Assembly (NCBI GenBank): GCA_949298065.1
Contig: CASFUZ010000010.1
Location: 1 to 46,598 of the forward strand
Reading direction: 5' to 3'
Origin: an uncultured Pseudomonadota bacterium
GTDB taxonomy: Bacteria > Pseudomonadota > Alphaproteobacteria > RF32 > CAG-239
DNA length: 46,598 nucleotides
How positions within the stretch are numbered: the first letter of the stretch is position 1; every line of letters begins with the position of its first letter. The position numbers and the translations under genes are program-made. This document shows positions 39,831 to 46,598 of the stretch, piece after piece. Below the pieces are notes generated by a model. It did no database searches and was not told the DNA's origin. It saw only the letters and a program-made list of their open reading frames with translations.

Positions 39831-41476
39831 TTTATCTTATAAATCTGGAAAAGTTTATTTTCAAAAACAAGTTCGTGCTCTAAGTCCTTAATAAGGGGAT
39901 AATCTTGTTCAAAGACATCGTTCTTGATGATGTAATGGTTGCCGCTTTGAGGTTGAGTTATACCTATAATCGGCTTCATATTTTTTCTTAATTTTTTATA
40001 GAGAAAAAGTGTTGTTTGGTTTTGGGGGGTTTTATTGGCTAAATCAGAAAAATTAAACGTTATGTTGTGTTCAGGGAGGTGGTGTTGAAAAGAAATAGCC
40101 CAGCCCTCGCGAATCCAGTCAGATTTTTCTGTATGAGGCGAAAACATTATGATTGTGGTATTGTTTTGTGGCTCTTTGTTAAAAAATTCGGCAACGTCAC
40201 GATAATAATGACCGACTTCATTTTTGTAGATCTTGTAATTGACAAGAACAGAATAAATTATAGTGCAAGAGATAAAACTGACAAAAAGTTTTTTACTGTT
40301 AATATTTTTAATTATGTAAATAAGGCTAAATATGGCCGGTAACAGGGCATAATAACTTTTTAATCTGACATGTGCGGCAACAGGTGACATTTGTAAGTGA
40401 AGAATAATAAAAAGCAGGATAAAACTTCCGCCTAACATTGTACCTTCTTCAAATAGGGGATGCGTAATTTTGTGTTTGATTATTTTGCCCAACATAATTG
40501 ACCAAGCTAAAAGGGTTATGATTATTTCAAACTTGTACAGATTGAAGAGATGAGAAATACTTTGCAGGTGAATCATAATGTAAATATTGCTTTTGCTGGT
40601 GTTTACAATAAAAAAGTAAAAGATGGAATAACTAATACAGATAAGAAGAATAATAAATTCAATCGGAAAATTTTTTATGAAAAACGGGATGTTAAATAAG
40701 TTGGAAAAATTTAGTTTTTTGTTAAAAATATTCCATAAAATTCCTGTAATCATAATCCCGAAATAAAAGATGATAGTGGTTTCTTTGGTATAAACGGCGG
40801 CAAGGGTGAATATTGTAAAACCGCATAAATAAGAGAATTTTTGAGTTTGTAAAAATTTGCGGACTAATATCAGGCTTGCTAAAATGAAAATTAGCAGGTT
40901 TTGTTCTGAGAAGATAATGTTATTTATCCAAAAAAGTGTGGGAATAAAAAGTAAAAGGCTAATTGTGATAAGTCGTTTTGTTGAGGACATAAAGTTTAGA
41001 TGGTGGTAAAAGAGAATGGCGATAAGGATTTGTTTTAAAATAATATATATATTTATTAGGTAAAAATTATGAGTAATGGCATAAACAAAATTTAGGTCAA
41101 AAAAGGCAACAGGCGCTAGTCTGGTAAAGTTTAAGAATGGGGTAACACCTCTGGAAAGTATGTATTGAGTACTTAGATTCATCAGGTCGTAATTGTTAAA
41201 AAAGGAATTTTCCAGAGTATAAATTGTGATGCTATAGATGCTTAAAACCAAAATTGGTAAATAGATTGCGGGCTGGAGTTGGTACTTGTTTTTACTGGTT
41301 TGCGGAAAAAGGTTGGTCGGGACGATGATATGTGGTTTTAGTAGTCCGCAGGTTATGCAGAAGACAACTAATGTTCCGATGGCATAGTAAAACCAGTTAT
41401 CAAAAAAAAGGTAATATTGAAAATTGCGGAAAATGTTTTCTATAATGTTATTTTCAAACAAAGGCTCGTTAATCAT
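39827..41476 (-). CDS. Polytopic membrane protein, probable GT-C type glycosyltransferase
   Basis: A 549-residue protein with about ten membrane segments across residues 25-420, and a soluble C-terminal part (about 430-549). The large periplasmic-looking first loop (QPAIYLP onward) with acidic positions such as YDLMNL and the overall plan fit GT-C glycosyltransferases that use polyprenyl-phosphate sugars, such as the third, specific component of Gtr systems. No signature I can read confirms the family. It overlaps the GT2 gene by 8 bases upstream and gtrA by 4 bases downstream, so all three are coupled. AT-rich compared with tig and clp genes. Confidence 0.6.
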   Translation of the reverse strand: MINEPLFENNIIENIFRNFQYYLFFDNWFYYAIGTLVVFCITCGLLKPHIIVPTNLFPQTSKNKYQLQPAIYLPILVLSIYSITIYTLENSFFNNYDLMNLSTQYILSRGVTPFLNFTRLAPVAFFDLNFVYAITHNFYLINIYIILKQILIAILFYHHLNFMSSTKRLITISLLLFIPTLFWINNIIFSEQNLLIFILASLILVRKFLQTQKFSYLCGFTIFTLAAVYTKETTIIFYFGIMITGILWNIFNKKLNFSNLFNIPFFIKNFPIEFIILLICISYSIFYFFIVNTSKSNIYIMIHLQSISHLFNLYKFEIIITLLAWSIMLGKIIKHKITHPLFEEGTMLGGSFILLFIILHLQMSPVAAHVRLKSYYALLPAIFSLIYIIKNINSKKLFVSFISCTIIYSVLVNYKIYKNEVGHYYRDVAEFFNKEPQNNTTIIMFSPHTEKSDWIREGWAISFQHHLPEHNITFNFSDLANKTPQNQTTLFLYKKLRKNMKPIIGITQPQSGNHYIIKNDVFEQDYPLIKDLEHELVFENKLFQIYKIK

Positions 41477-42299
41477 TGTAATTCCTTAAAAATCTTCTTA
41501 AGCGTAGTTTGCGTAAGATGACCCAAAAATAGGGGCGGAAAGTAAATCTTTTGCCCAAAAGTTTGAGAATATCGCTTTTGACTTTATAATCAGCTTTTAT
41601 CATGGCTTGTTTGTGGGTTAAGGAGTGGTTCTTGCCGTGATAGTGGTAGAAAAACAGAACTTTTTGCAGATTAGCCAATTTCCAGCCTTGAGCGAGAATC
41701 TGGCGGCAGAGGTCATAGTCCTCGGCCGGAGAATAAGTCTGGTTATAGGCAATTTTGCTTTTTATGAGCGCGGAGCGGCGCAGCATTGAGGAGGAATGCA
41801 TTATCGGATTGCCGCAAAGGGTTTCATAAATATCGGGCTCTTGAGGTTGGCACCAAACCCAACCCAGATTGATAAATTTTTGTTTGAGTTTGCCTAAAAA
41901 ACCTTCAAAAGGCGGTTCGGCGCAAAAGAGTTGTCCCCAAGTTCCGAGCATGGCGACTTCGGGGTTGCGTTCCATAAACTCAAATTGTTCGGCAAGTCTG
42001 GTGGGGGCGGAGAGGTCGTCATGGTCCATTACCGCCAAATATTCTCCCTGAGCTAAATCCATGAGTTTATTGCGGGCGGCGGAGATGCCTAAGTTTTTTT
42101 CGGATTGAAAAAACTTAATACGAGAATCCGTATAACTTTTGATGATTTCAGCGGAATTATCGGTAGAAGCATCATCTAAAAGCAGAAGCTCAAAGTCCGC
42201 AAAAGTTTGGTTAAGAATGCTCTCAATGCTTGGGCGCAAATAGGCAGCGCCATTATAAACGGGGATGAGAACGGATATTTTGGGGTTATTGACAGACAT
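41469..42299 (-). CDS. Family 2 glycosyltransferase
   Basis: A 276-residue GT2 enzyme from the ATG at 42299, chosen over the frame start at 42356 because AAAGG lies 6 bases upstream and the conserved region begins at once (ISVLIPVYNGAAYL). The GT-A fold features are LLLDDASTDNS and the metal-binding DHD in VMDHDDLS; a middle CGNPIMHSSSMLRR and PAEDYDLCRQIL follow, as in O-antigen glycosyltransferases. No membrane segment, so it acts on lipid-linked or nucleotide-linked sugars in the cytoplasm. First gene of the GT2-GT-C-gtrA unit. The preceding gap (42300-42438) is a divergent promoter region without clear consensus. Confidence 0.9.
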   Translation of the reverse strand: MSVNNPKISVLIPVYNGAAYLRPSIESILNQTFADFELLLLDDASTDNSAEIIKSYTDSRIKFFQSEKNLGISAARNKLMDLAQGEYLAVMDHDDLSAPTRLAEQFEFMERNPEVAMLGTWGQLFCAEPPFEGFLGKLKQKFINLGWVWCQPQEPDIYETLCGNPIMHSSSMLRRSALIKSKIAYNQTYSPAEDYDLCRQILAQGWKLANLQKVLFFYHYHGKNHSLTHKQAMIKADYKVKSDILKLLGKRFTFRPYFWVILRKLRLRRFLRNYND

Positions 42300-42438
42300 C
42301 TGAAACCTTTCAACGCTTATCATCTTAAGTATAAAGCCGACAAAGCTTTTGAGCAAAGGAAACTATCGGTTATCAACAGTTGACAAATTGTTTAAGAGCG
42401 TGAATCATATAAAAAATTAAACCTGAAGGTGAGCTCAG

Positions 42439-43266
42439 ATGCTTTATGCGCGCAAAATCAACTTAAAAAACAAAAATGACAGCAATGTCTTGCTCTTTGA
42501 TATGGTTAATTTCGGCTCAAGAGTCTTGGATGTCGGCTGTGCCTGTGGGGATTTGTCGGCTGTTTTAGCGCAAGAAAAAAAGTGTTCTTGTGTCGGAATG
42601 GAGGCTGATGATGAAGGCGTGCAGATTTGCCGAAAGCGAAATATATTTGCCGAGGTTTTGCAAATTGATTTGAACAAATTTCAGGCGACTGATTATTCTC
42701 GCTTCATATCTTCTTTTGATGTGATTATTTGCGGGGATGTCTTAGAGCATTTGATGAATCCGCAAGCCGTATTAAGTGAGTTGAAAAAACTCTTAAAACC
42801 TGACGGATATTTTGTGGTGTCATTGCCTAATGTGGTGCATGCAAGCATTAAAATAGGGTTGTTGTTTGATGAATGGAACTATGGCGAGCTCGGAATTTTG
42901 GATAAGACTCATTTACGCTTTTTTGAAGCCAAGTCTATTGCCGAGATGTTTGCAAATTGTGGTTTGAGTATTGCGGAAGCGGGATGTACTCTTTTGCCGG
43001 AAGAGGGGTTTCAGCCGCATAAACTTTCGGAACTTCCGCCTGAAGTGGCTGATTTTATTATGCAATCTCCGCAGTCTAAAGTTTTTCAATATGTGTTTAA
43101 GGCAAAGTTTGCCAAAGGAAATTTGCGCGAAAAAAATCTTAAAGTATTGCTTTCTGCTTTAGATGGTGGTGTCTGTTGCGGCGGGTTTTTGTTCAAAATT
43201 AAACGATTTTTACTGCTTAAATTTCCGTCTTTGGTAAAGTATATTCAAAAATATCGTTCACGCTAA
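42439..43266 (+). CDS. Class I SAM-dependent methyltransferase
   Basis: A 275-residue protein with motif I VLDVGCACGDLSAVL near residues 29-43, the acidic motif GMEADDEG, FDVIICGDVLEHL and a KPDGYFVVSLPN strand: a seven-strand Rossmann methyltransferase of the Methyltransf_11/23 type often seen in glycan loci. The C-terminal 60 residues are hydrophobic/basic. AAGGTGAG precedes the ATG. Followed after 18 bases by the GtrB-like gene. A sugar or lipid-linked glycan is the likely substrate; not proven. Confidence 0.85.
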   Translation: MLYARKINLKNKNDSNVLLFDMVNFGSRVLDVGCACGDLSAVLAQEKKCSCVGMEADDEGVQICRKRNIFAEVLQIDLNKFQATDYSRFISSFDVIICGDVLEHLMNPQAVLSELKKLLKPDGYFVVSLPNVVHASIKIGLLFDEWNYGELGILDKTHLRFFEAKSIAEMFANCGLSIAEAGCTLLPEEGFQPHKLSELPPEVADFIMQSPQSKVFQYVFKAKFAKGNLREKNLKVLLSALDGGVCCGGFLFKIKRFLLLKFPSLVKYIQKYRSR

Positions 43267-43284
43267 AATTTTAAGGAGCGGCTG

Positions 43285-44241
43285 ATGACTGAAAAATTGC
43301 AAAAATTGGTAATCGTTATGCCTTGTTACAATGAAGAAGAGGTATTGCCGCAGACCTTTAAGGTTATCGGCGCTTTGCTCAAAAAGCTGATTAAGGCTAA
43401 AAAAGTTAGTCCGCAAAGCAAGGTTTGTTTTATAAATGACGGAAGCAAGGACAAAACTTGGGAACTTATCCAAAAGGCTGTGGTTAAAGAAAAGATTTTT
43501 TCAGGTATCAGCTTGTCCAGAAATTTTGGGCACCAGAAGGCTATTGTGGCCGGAATGTATGATATTGATGCGGATTTGTATGTTACGATTGATGCGGATT
43601 TGCAAGATGATTGTAGCGTGATTGAGCAGATGCTTGAGAAAATCAAGGAAGGTTGCGAAATTGTTTATGGTGTGCGCGACAGCAGGGATACGGATACATG
43701 GTTTAAGAAATACTCTGCCTTAGCTTTTTATAAGCTGATGAAACTTTTAGGTGTTAATATTGTTTATAATCATGCTGATTTTCGGATGATGACAAGGCGC
43801 GCGGTTAACACCTTAAAATCTTTTCCGGAGCGGAATTTGTTCTTGCGTGCGATGATGCCTTTGGTTGGCTATAAATATGACAAAGTTTATTATGACCGCA
43901 AAGCCAGACCGGCCGGTGAAACAAAATATCCTTTAATGAAGATGATGGGTTTTGCTTGGAGCGGAATCTCAAGTTTCTCAATCGTTCCGTTACGCTTAGT
44001 TACATTTATGGGCTTTTTTATTTGTTTTTTGAGTGTTTGTTTTCTGTGTTATATCATTTATAGATGGTCGGTGAGGGGGACTATTGTCGGTTGGGCCTCG
44101 TTGGTGACGATTATTACAATTTTTTCCGGCGTGCAGCTTATGTCTTTGGGGATTATCGGCGAATATTTGGCAAAGGTCTTTGTGGAGGTTAAAAACCGTC
44201 CGCTTTATATTGTTGACGAGAAAATAGGCTTCGATAATTAA
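43285..44241 (+). CDS. GtrB/DPM-like polyprenyl-phosphate glycosyltransferase
   Basis: A 318-residue GT2 protein: VIVMPCYNEEEVLPQTF at the start, INDGSKD, DADLQDD (metal site), and two C-terminal membrane helices (about 235-300). This is the plan of GtrB, ArnC and dolichyl-phosphate mannosyltransferase-type enzymes that transfer a sugar from a nucleotide to polyprenyl phosphate. In Gtr modules it supplies the lipid-linked sugar flipped by GtrA (39420) and used by a GT-C enzyme (39827). AAGGAG precedes the ATG. Read-through into clpP is possible since no terminator is seen before 44327. Confidence 0.9.
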   Translation: MTEKLQKLVIVMPCYNEEEVLPQTFKVIGALLKKLIKAKKVSPQSKVCFINDGSKDKTWELIQKAVVKEKIFSGISLSRNFGHQKAIVAGMYDIDADLYVTIDADLQDDCSVIEQMLEKIKEGCEIVYGVRDSRDTDTWFKKYSALAFYKLMKLLGVNIVYNHADFRMMTRRAVNTLKSFPERNLFLRAMMPLVGYKYDKVYYDRKARPAGETKYPLMKMMGFAWSGISSFSIVPLRLVTFMGFFICFLSVCFLCYIIYRWSVRGTIVGWASLVTIITIFSGVQLMSLGIIGEYLAKVFVEVKNRPLYIVDEKIGFDN

Positions 44242-44326
44242 ATTTTTAAGGAAATTAACATTTTGTTGAATATATTGGTTTAGAGTGCTATAAAAGTTTA
44301 ATCTGCCAATGAATAAGGAAAACAAA

Positions 44327-44956
44327 ATGGTTGCAAGAAGTTCTATTGAGGTGTTTGACAGCACTTTGGTCCCGATGGTTATTGAACAAACCTCTAAAGG
44401 TGAGCGTTCGTTTGATATTTATTCCAGACTTTTGAAGGAAAGAATCATTTTCCTCACAGGTGAGGTTAATGATGAGGTTTCATCTCTTGTTTGCGCTCAG
44501 TTACTGTTTTTGGAATCTGAAAACCCCAAAAAAGATATTTTCCTTTATATCAATTCTCCGGGCGGTGTAATCACTTCCGGTATGGCTATGTATGACACAA
44601 TGCAATATATCAGCTGTGATGTGGCGACAATGTGTATCGGTCAGGCTTGTTCTATGGGTTCTTTCCTGCTTGCAGGCGGTGCTAAGGGCAAGCGTTTCTC
44701 TTTGCCAAATGCGCAGATTATGATTCATCAGCCTTCCGGCGGCGCTAAAGGACAAGCAACGGATATTGAAATTCAGGCAAAGCTGATTTTGGATATGCGC
44801 AAACGTTTGAACAGCATCTATGCTAAAAATACGGGGCAAAAACTTTCGGTTATTGAAAAAGCTATGGACCGCGATAATTTTATGACCCCGGAAGAAGCCA
44901 AAAAATTCGGCTTGATTGACCATATTGTTACCAACCGCGATGAGATTATTAAATAG
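44327..44956 (+). CDS. clpP: ATP-dependent Clp protease proteolytic subunit
   Basis: Serine protease forming a double heptameric chamber. Start set at 44327 because AAGGA lies 7 bases upstream, while the earlier ATG at 44309 has no Shine-Dalgarno; this gives 209 residues. The triad is Ser109 in GQACSMGS, His134 in IMIHQPSGG and Asp183 in DRDNF. INSPGG follows the expected spacing. Eight bases separate it from clpX. Confidence 0.98.
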   Translation: MVARSSIEVFDSTLVPMVIEQTSKGERSFDIYSRLLKERIIFLTGEVNDEVSSLVCAQLLFLESENPKKDIFLYINSPGGVITSGMAMYDTMQYISCDVATMCIGQACSMGSFLLAGGAKGKRFSLPNAQIMIHQPSGGAKGQATDIEIQAKLILDMRKRLNSIYAKNTGQKLSVIEKAMDRDNFMTPEEAKKFGLIDHIVTNRDEIIK

Positions 44957-44964
44957 GTGAAAAA

Positions 44965-46227
44965 ATGAGTGATAAAGATAATAATAACGGTGAGGTTTTA
45001 TGCTGCTCTTTCTGCGGAAAAAGCCAGAATGAAGTGAAAAAGCTTGTGGCCGGTCGCGGTGTTTATATCTGCGATGAATGTATTGAGGTTTGTATCAATA
45101 TCGTTGCTGATGAGATGAACGAAATGGCTAAGGAAGAAGGCGGTAATACGGCTGAAAAACTTCCGACACCTTCCAAAATCAAAGAGTTTTTGGACCAATA
45201 TGTTATCGGCCAAGACCAAGCCAAAAAAGTTTTGTCCGTGGCGGTATATAACCATTATAAACGTTTGAACTGCAAAAAGACTTCTAAAGATATTGAGGTA
45301 TCTAAGTCAAATGTTATCCTTATCGGCTCAACCGGTTCGGGTAAAACTTTGTTGGCGCAGACCTTGGCCAAGATTTTGGATGTGCCTTTTGCTATTGCCG
45401 ATGCTACAACTTTAACCGAAGCCGGATATGTCGGTGAGGATGTTGAAAATATCATTCTCAAGCTGGTACAAGCTGCAAATTATGATATTGAAAAAGCTCA
45501 GCGCGGTATTGTTTATATTGATGAGATTGATAAAATTACACGCAAAACAGATGGCCCGTCCATTACACGCGATGTTTCAGGTGAGGGCGTGCAACAGGCT
45601 TTGTTGAAGATTATTGAGGGTACGGTTGCAAATGTTCCGCCACAAGGTGGTCGTAAGCATCCGCAGCAAGAGTTTTTGCATGTTGATACAACAAATATTT
45701 TGTTTATTTGTGGTGGTGCTTTTGCCGGTTTGGAAAAAATCGTCAGCCGCAGAGGTAATGAAACATCTATTGGTTTTGGGGCTAAAGTTGCTTCCAAGGA
45801 AGAACGCGGAATCGGTGAGATTTTGAAAGATGTTCAGCCGGAAGATTTGCTTAAATATGGCTTAATCCCCGAGTTTGTCGGGCGTTTGCCGGTTATTGCT
45901 ACCTTAGATGATTTGAATGAAGATGCTTTGGTCAAGGTTTTGACCGAGCCGAAAAACGCTTTGGTTAAGCAATATGCTACTTTGTTTGATATGGAAGGTG
46001 TTAAGCTGACAATCACCGATGAGGCTTTGCGTGCTATCGCTAAAAAAGCTATTGAACGCAAAACCGGTGCGCGCGGTCTGCGTGCCATTATGGAAGACAA
46101 CTTGCTTGAGTTGATGTATGATATTCCGGACAAGAAAAATGTTTCTGAAATCATTATCAATGAAGAAGTTGTTAACGAACATAAAGAGCCGGTTTATGTT
46201 TATAAAAAAGAAGAAAAATCAGCTTAA
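44965..46227 (+). CDS. clpX: ATP-dependent Clp protease ATP-binding subunit ClpX
   Basis: AAA+ unfoldase that feeds ClpP. The 420-residue protein has the zinc-binding domain (Cys14, Cys17, Cys36, Cys39), Walker A GSTGSGKT at 121-128, Walker B VYIDEIDK with Asp186-Glu187, the pore loop region GYVGEDV, and the IGF-like loop appears as IGFGAKV near 270. AGGTG precedes the ATG. It ends at a strong terminator; lon, commonly next, is not in the window. Confidence 0.98.
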   Translation: MSDKDNNNGEVLCCSFCGKSQNEVKKLVAGRGVYICDECIEVCINIVADEMNEMAKEEGGNTAEKLPTPSKIKEFLDQYVIGQDQAKKVLSVAVYNHYKRLNCKKTSKDIEVSKSNVILIGSTGSGKTLLAQTLAKILDVPFAIADATTLTEAGYVGEDVENIILKLVQAANYDIEKAQRGIVYIDEIDKITRKTDGPSITRDVSGEGVQQALLKIIEGTVANVPPQGGRKHPQQEFLHVDTTNILFICGGAFAGLEKIVSRRGNETSIGFGAKVASKEERGIGEILKDVQPEDLLKYGLIPEFVGRLPVIATLDDLNEDALVKVLTEPKNALVKQYATLFDMEGVKLTITDEALRAIAKKAIERKTGARGLRAIMEDNLLELMYDIPDKKNVSEIIINEEVVNEHKEPVYVYKKEEKSA

Positions 46228-46263
46228 TGTTCTATATGACAGCTATTTGATTTTTGAAAGTAT

Positions 46264-46298
46264 AAAAGCCCTCTGTGAAGAGGGCTTTTGTTATTTTT
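46264..46298. terminator. Rho-independent terminator after clpX
   Basis: A perfect 11-bp stem AAAAGCCCTCT / AGAGGGCTTTT (46264-46274 with 46279-46289) with a GTGA loop, and then TTATTTTTT. It also lies at the 3' end of the minus-strand fragment that ends at 46291. Confidence 0.9.
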
Positions 46299-46377
46299 TG
46301 CCGGAAGAACCAAAACCGCCTTCACCTCGTATTGTCTGAAACTTATTTTCAAAGTCTTCGTTGCTTTCTTTGTGCAT
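46291..46377 (-). pseudogene. C-terminal gene fragment with a dUTPase-like motif V
   Basis: On the minus strand a frame ending at TAA (46293-46291) encodes TIRGEGGFGSSGKK as its last 14 residues. RGEGGFGSxG is the conserved C-terminal motif V of trimeric dUTPases, the flexible arm that closes over the nucleotide. From the Met at 46377 only 28 residues remain, and further upstream the frame runs into palindromic repeats and stops at 46462. The fragment therefore looks like the 3' end of a gene split by repeat insertion, or a decayed copy. The motif also differs from standard dUTPase spacing before it, so identity is tentative. Confidence 0.45.
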
Positions 46378-46407
46378 ATCTATCTTTTGTGCTTTGTGTC
46401 TTTGTGG

Positions 46408-46434
46408 ATTCTTCGGGACAAAGTCCCTCAGAAT
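46408..46434. repeat. Palindromic repeat copy 1
   Basis: ATTCT-TC-GGGAC-AAA-GTCCC-TC-AGAAT: an interrupted palindrome with a perfect GGGAC/GTCCC core and ATTCT/AGAAT arms, preceded by GTCTTTGTGG and followed by GAC. It resembles a common dispersed bacterial repeat with ATTCTGAG ends. Confidence 0.8.
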
Positions 46435-46467
46435 GACGGGGAAGAGAAGTGCCTTATGTCTTTATGG

Positions 46468-46493
46468 ATTCTTCGGAGCAAGCTTCTCAGAAT
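46468..46493. repeat. Palindromic repeat copy 2
   Basis: ATTCT-TC-GGAGC-AA-GCTTC-TC-AGAAT, a second copy of the element at 46408, with the same flank GTCTTTATGG and GAC, 60 bases downstream. The core has one G-U pair and compensating changes relative to copy 1, suggesting that the folded form is selected or inherited as a family. Confidence 0.8.
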
Positions 46494-46598
46494 GACAAGC
46501 TGTTGCCAGCTTGACCGCCACACTGGCTGTGGCGCGAACCATTGTTGAAACGCGATGCTTCCTATGTGCATATCGTGAGATTGTGCCTTATATGCGTT

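Larger units (their letters stand above)
46359..46574. repeat. Near-direct 22-base repeats flanking the palindrome pair
   Basis: The 22 bases at 46359-46380 and 46553-46574 agree at 19 positions (both end TGTGCATATC). The 172 bases between contain the two palindromes plus non-coding-looking sequence, so the block may be an inserted element with duplicated ends. From 46381 to the window end no complete gene is seen. Confidence 0.5.

Overview
The window reads as low-GC Alphaproteobacteria, most likely an uncultured host-associated (gut-type) lineage. Three things point there: the UDP-2,3-diacylglucosamine hydrolase is LpxI rather than LpxH, the pyrH-frr-uppS-cdsA-rseP-bamA-lpxD-fabZ-lpxA-lpxI-lpxB order is intact, and coding is AT-rich throughout. 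A two-cluster ferredoxin/FrhB-like protein hints at an anaerobic or microaerobic life. The taxonomic call is inference; no rRNA is present.

Left part (1-14,250) is accessory surface-glycan territory. A serine recombinase (101-694, -) and a formyltransferase (781-1608, +) lie at the edge. They are followed by a tightly packed 13-gene operon on the minus strand, transcribed from about 13,310 down to 1,658: DegT/VioA-type sugar aminotransferase, putative glycosyltransferase, KASIII-ACP-SDR, NeuD/PglD/VioB-type N-acyltransferase, an FrhB-like/polysaccharide pyruvyltransferase fusion, KASIII-ACP, KASIII-ACP-SDR-SDR. The three KASIII, three ACP and three SDR reductases all keep their active-site residues, and no dehydratase or enoyl reductase is present. 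The simplest reading is that the operon makes a short hydroxylated or ketide acyl chain on carrier proteins and puts it on the amino group of a 4-amino-4,6-dideoxyhexose. This would be an enlarged version of the Pseudomonas syringae viosamine island. It is the best candidate here for an undescribed system.

Middle part (14,250-32,900) is mainly housekeeping: plsY-dprA-topA on the minus strand, and divergently the envelope run pyrH to lpxB on the plus strand, split by terminators after fabZ and lpxA. Then come a small orphan gene with its own promoter and terminator, a ComEC lacking the metallo-beta-lactamase tail, and two small unknown genes.

Right part (32,900-46,598) holds a secreted cysteine-rich repeat protein of foreign-looking composition, and prfC downstream of a TPR lipoprotein gene. 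A tRNA-Leu(UAG) and tig follow. A second glycan block (GtrA, polytopic GT-C-like protein, GT2, methyltransferase, GtrB-like GT2) separates tig from clpP-clpX. The last 300 bases carry a C-terminal fragment with a dUTPase-like motif broken by copies of a palindromic repeat.

Several starts were moved from the longest reading frame to one backed by a Shine-Dalgarno sequence (1658, 9820, 13446, 20766, 25024, 28375, 29662, 33157, 41469 and 44327 genes). No CRISPR array, rRNA, complete insertion sequence or prophage was seen.
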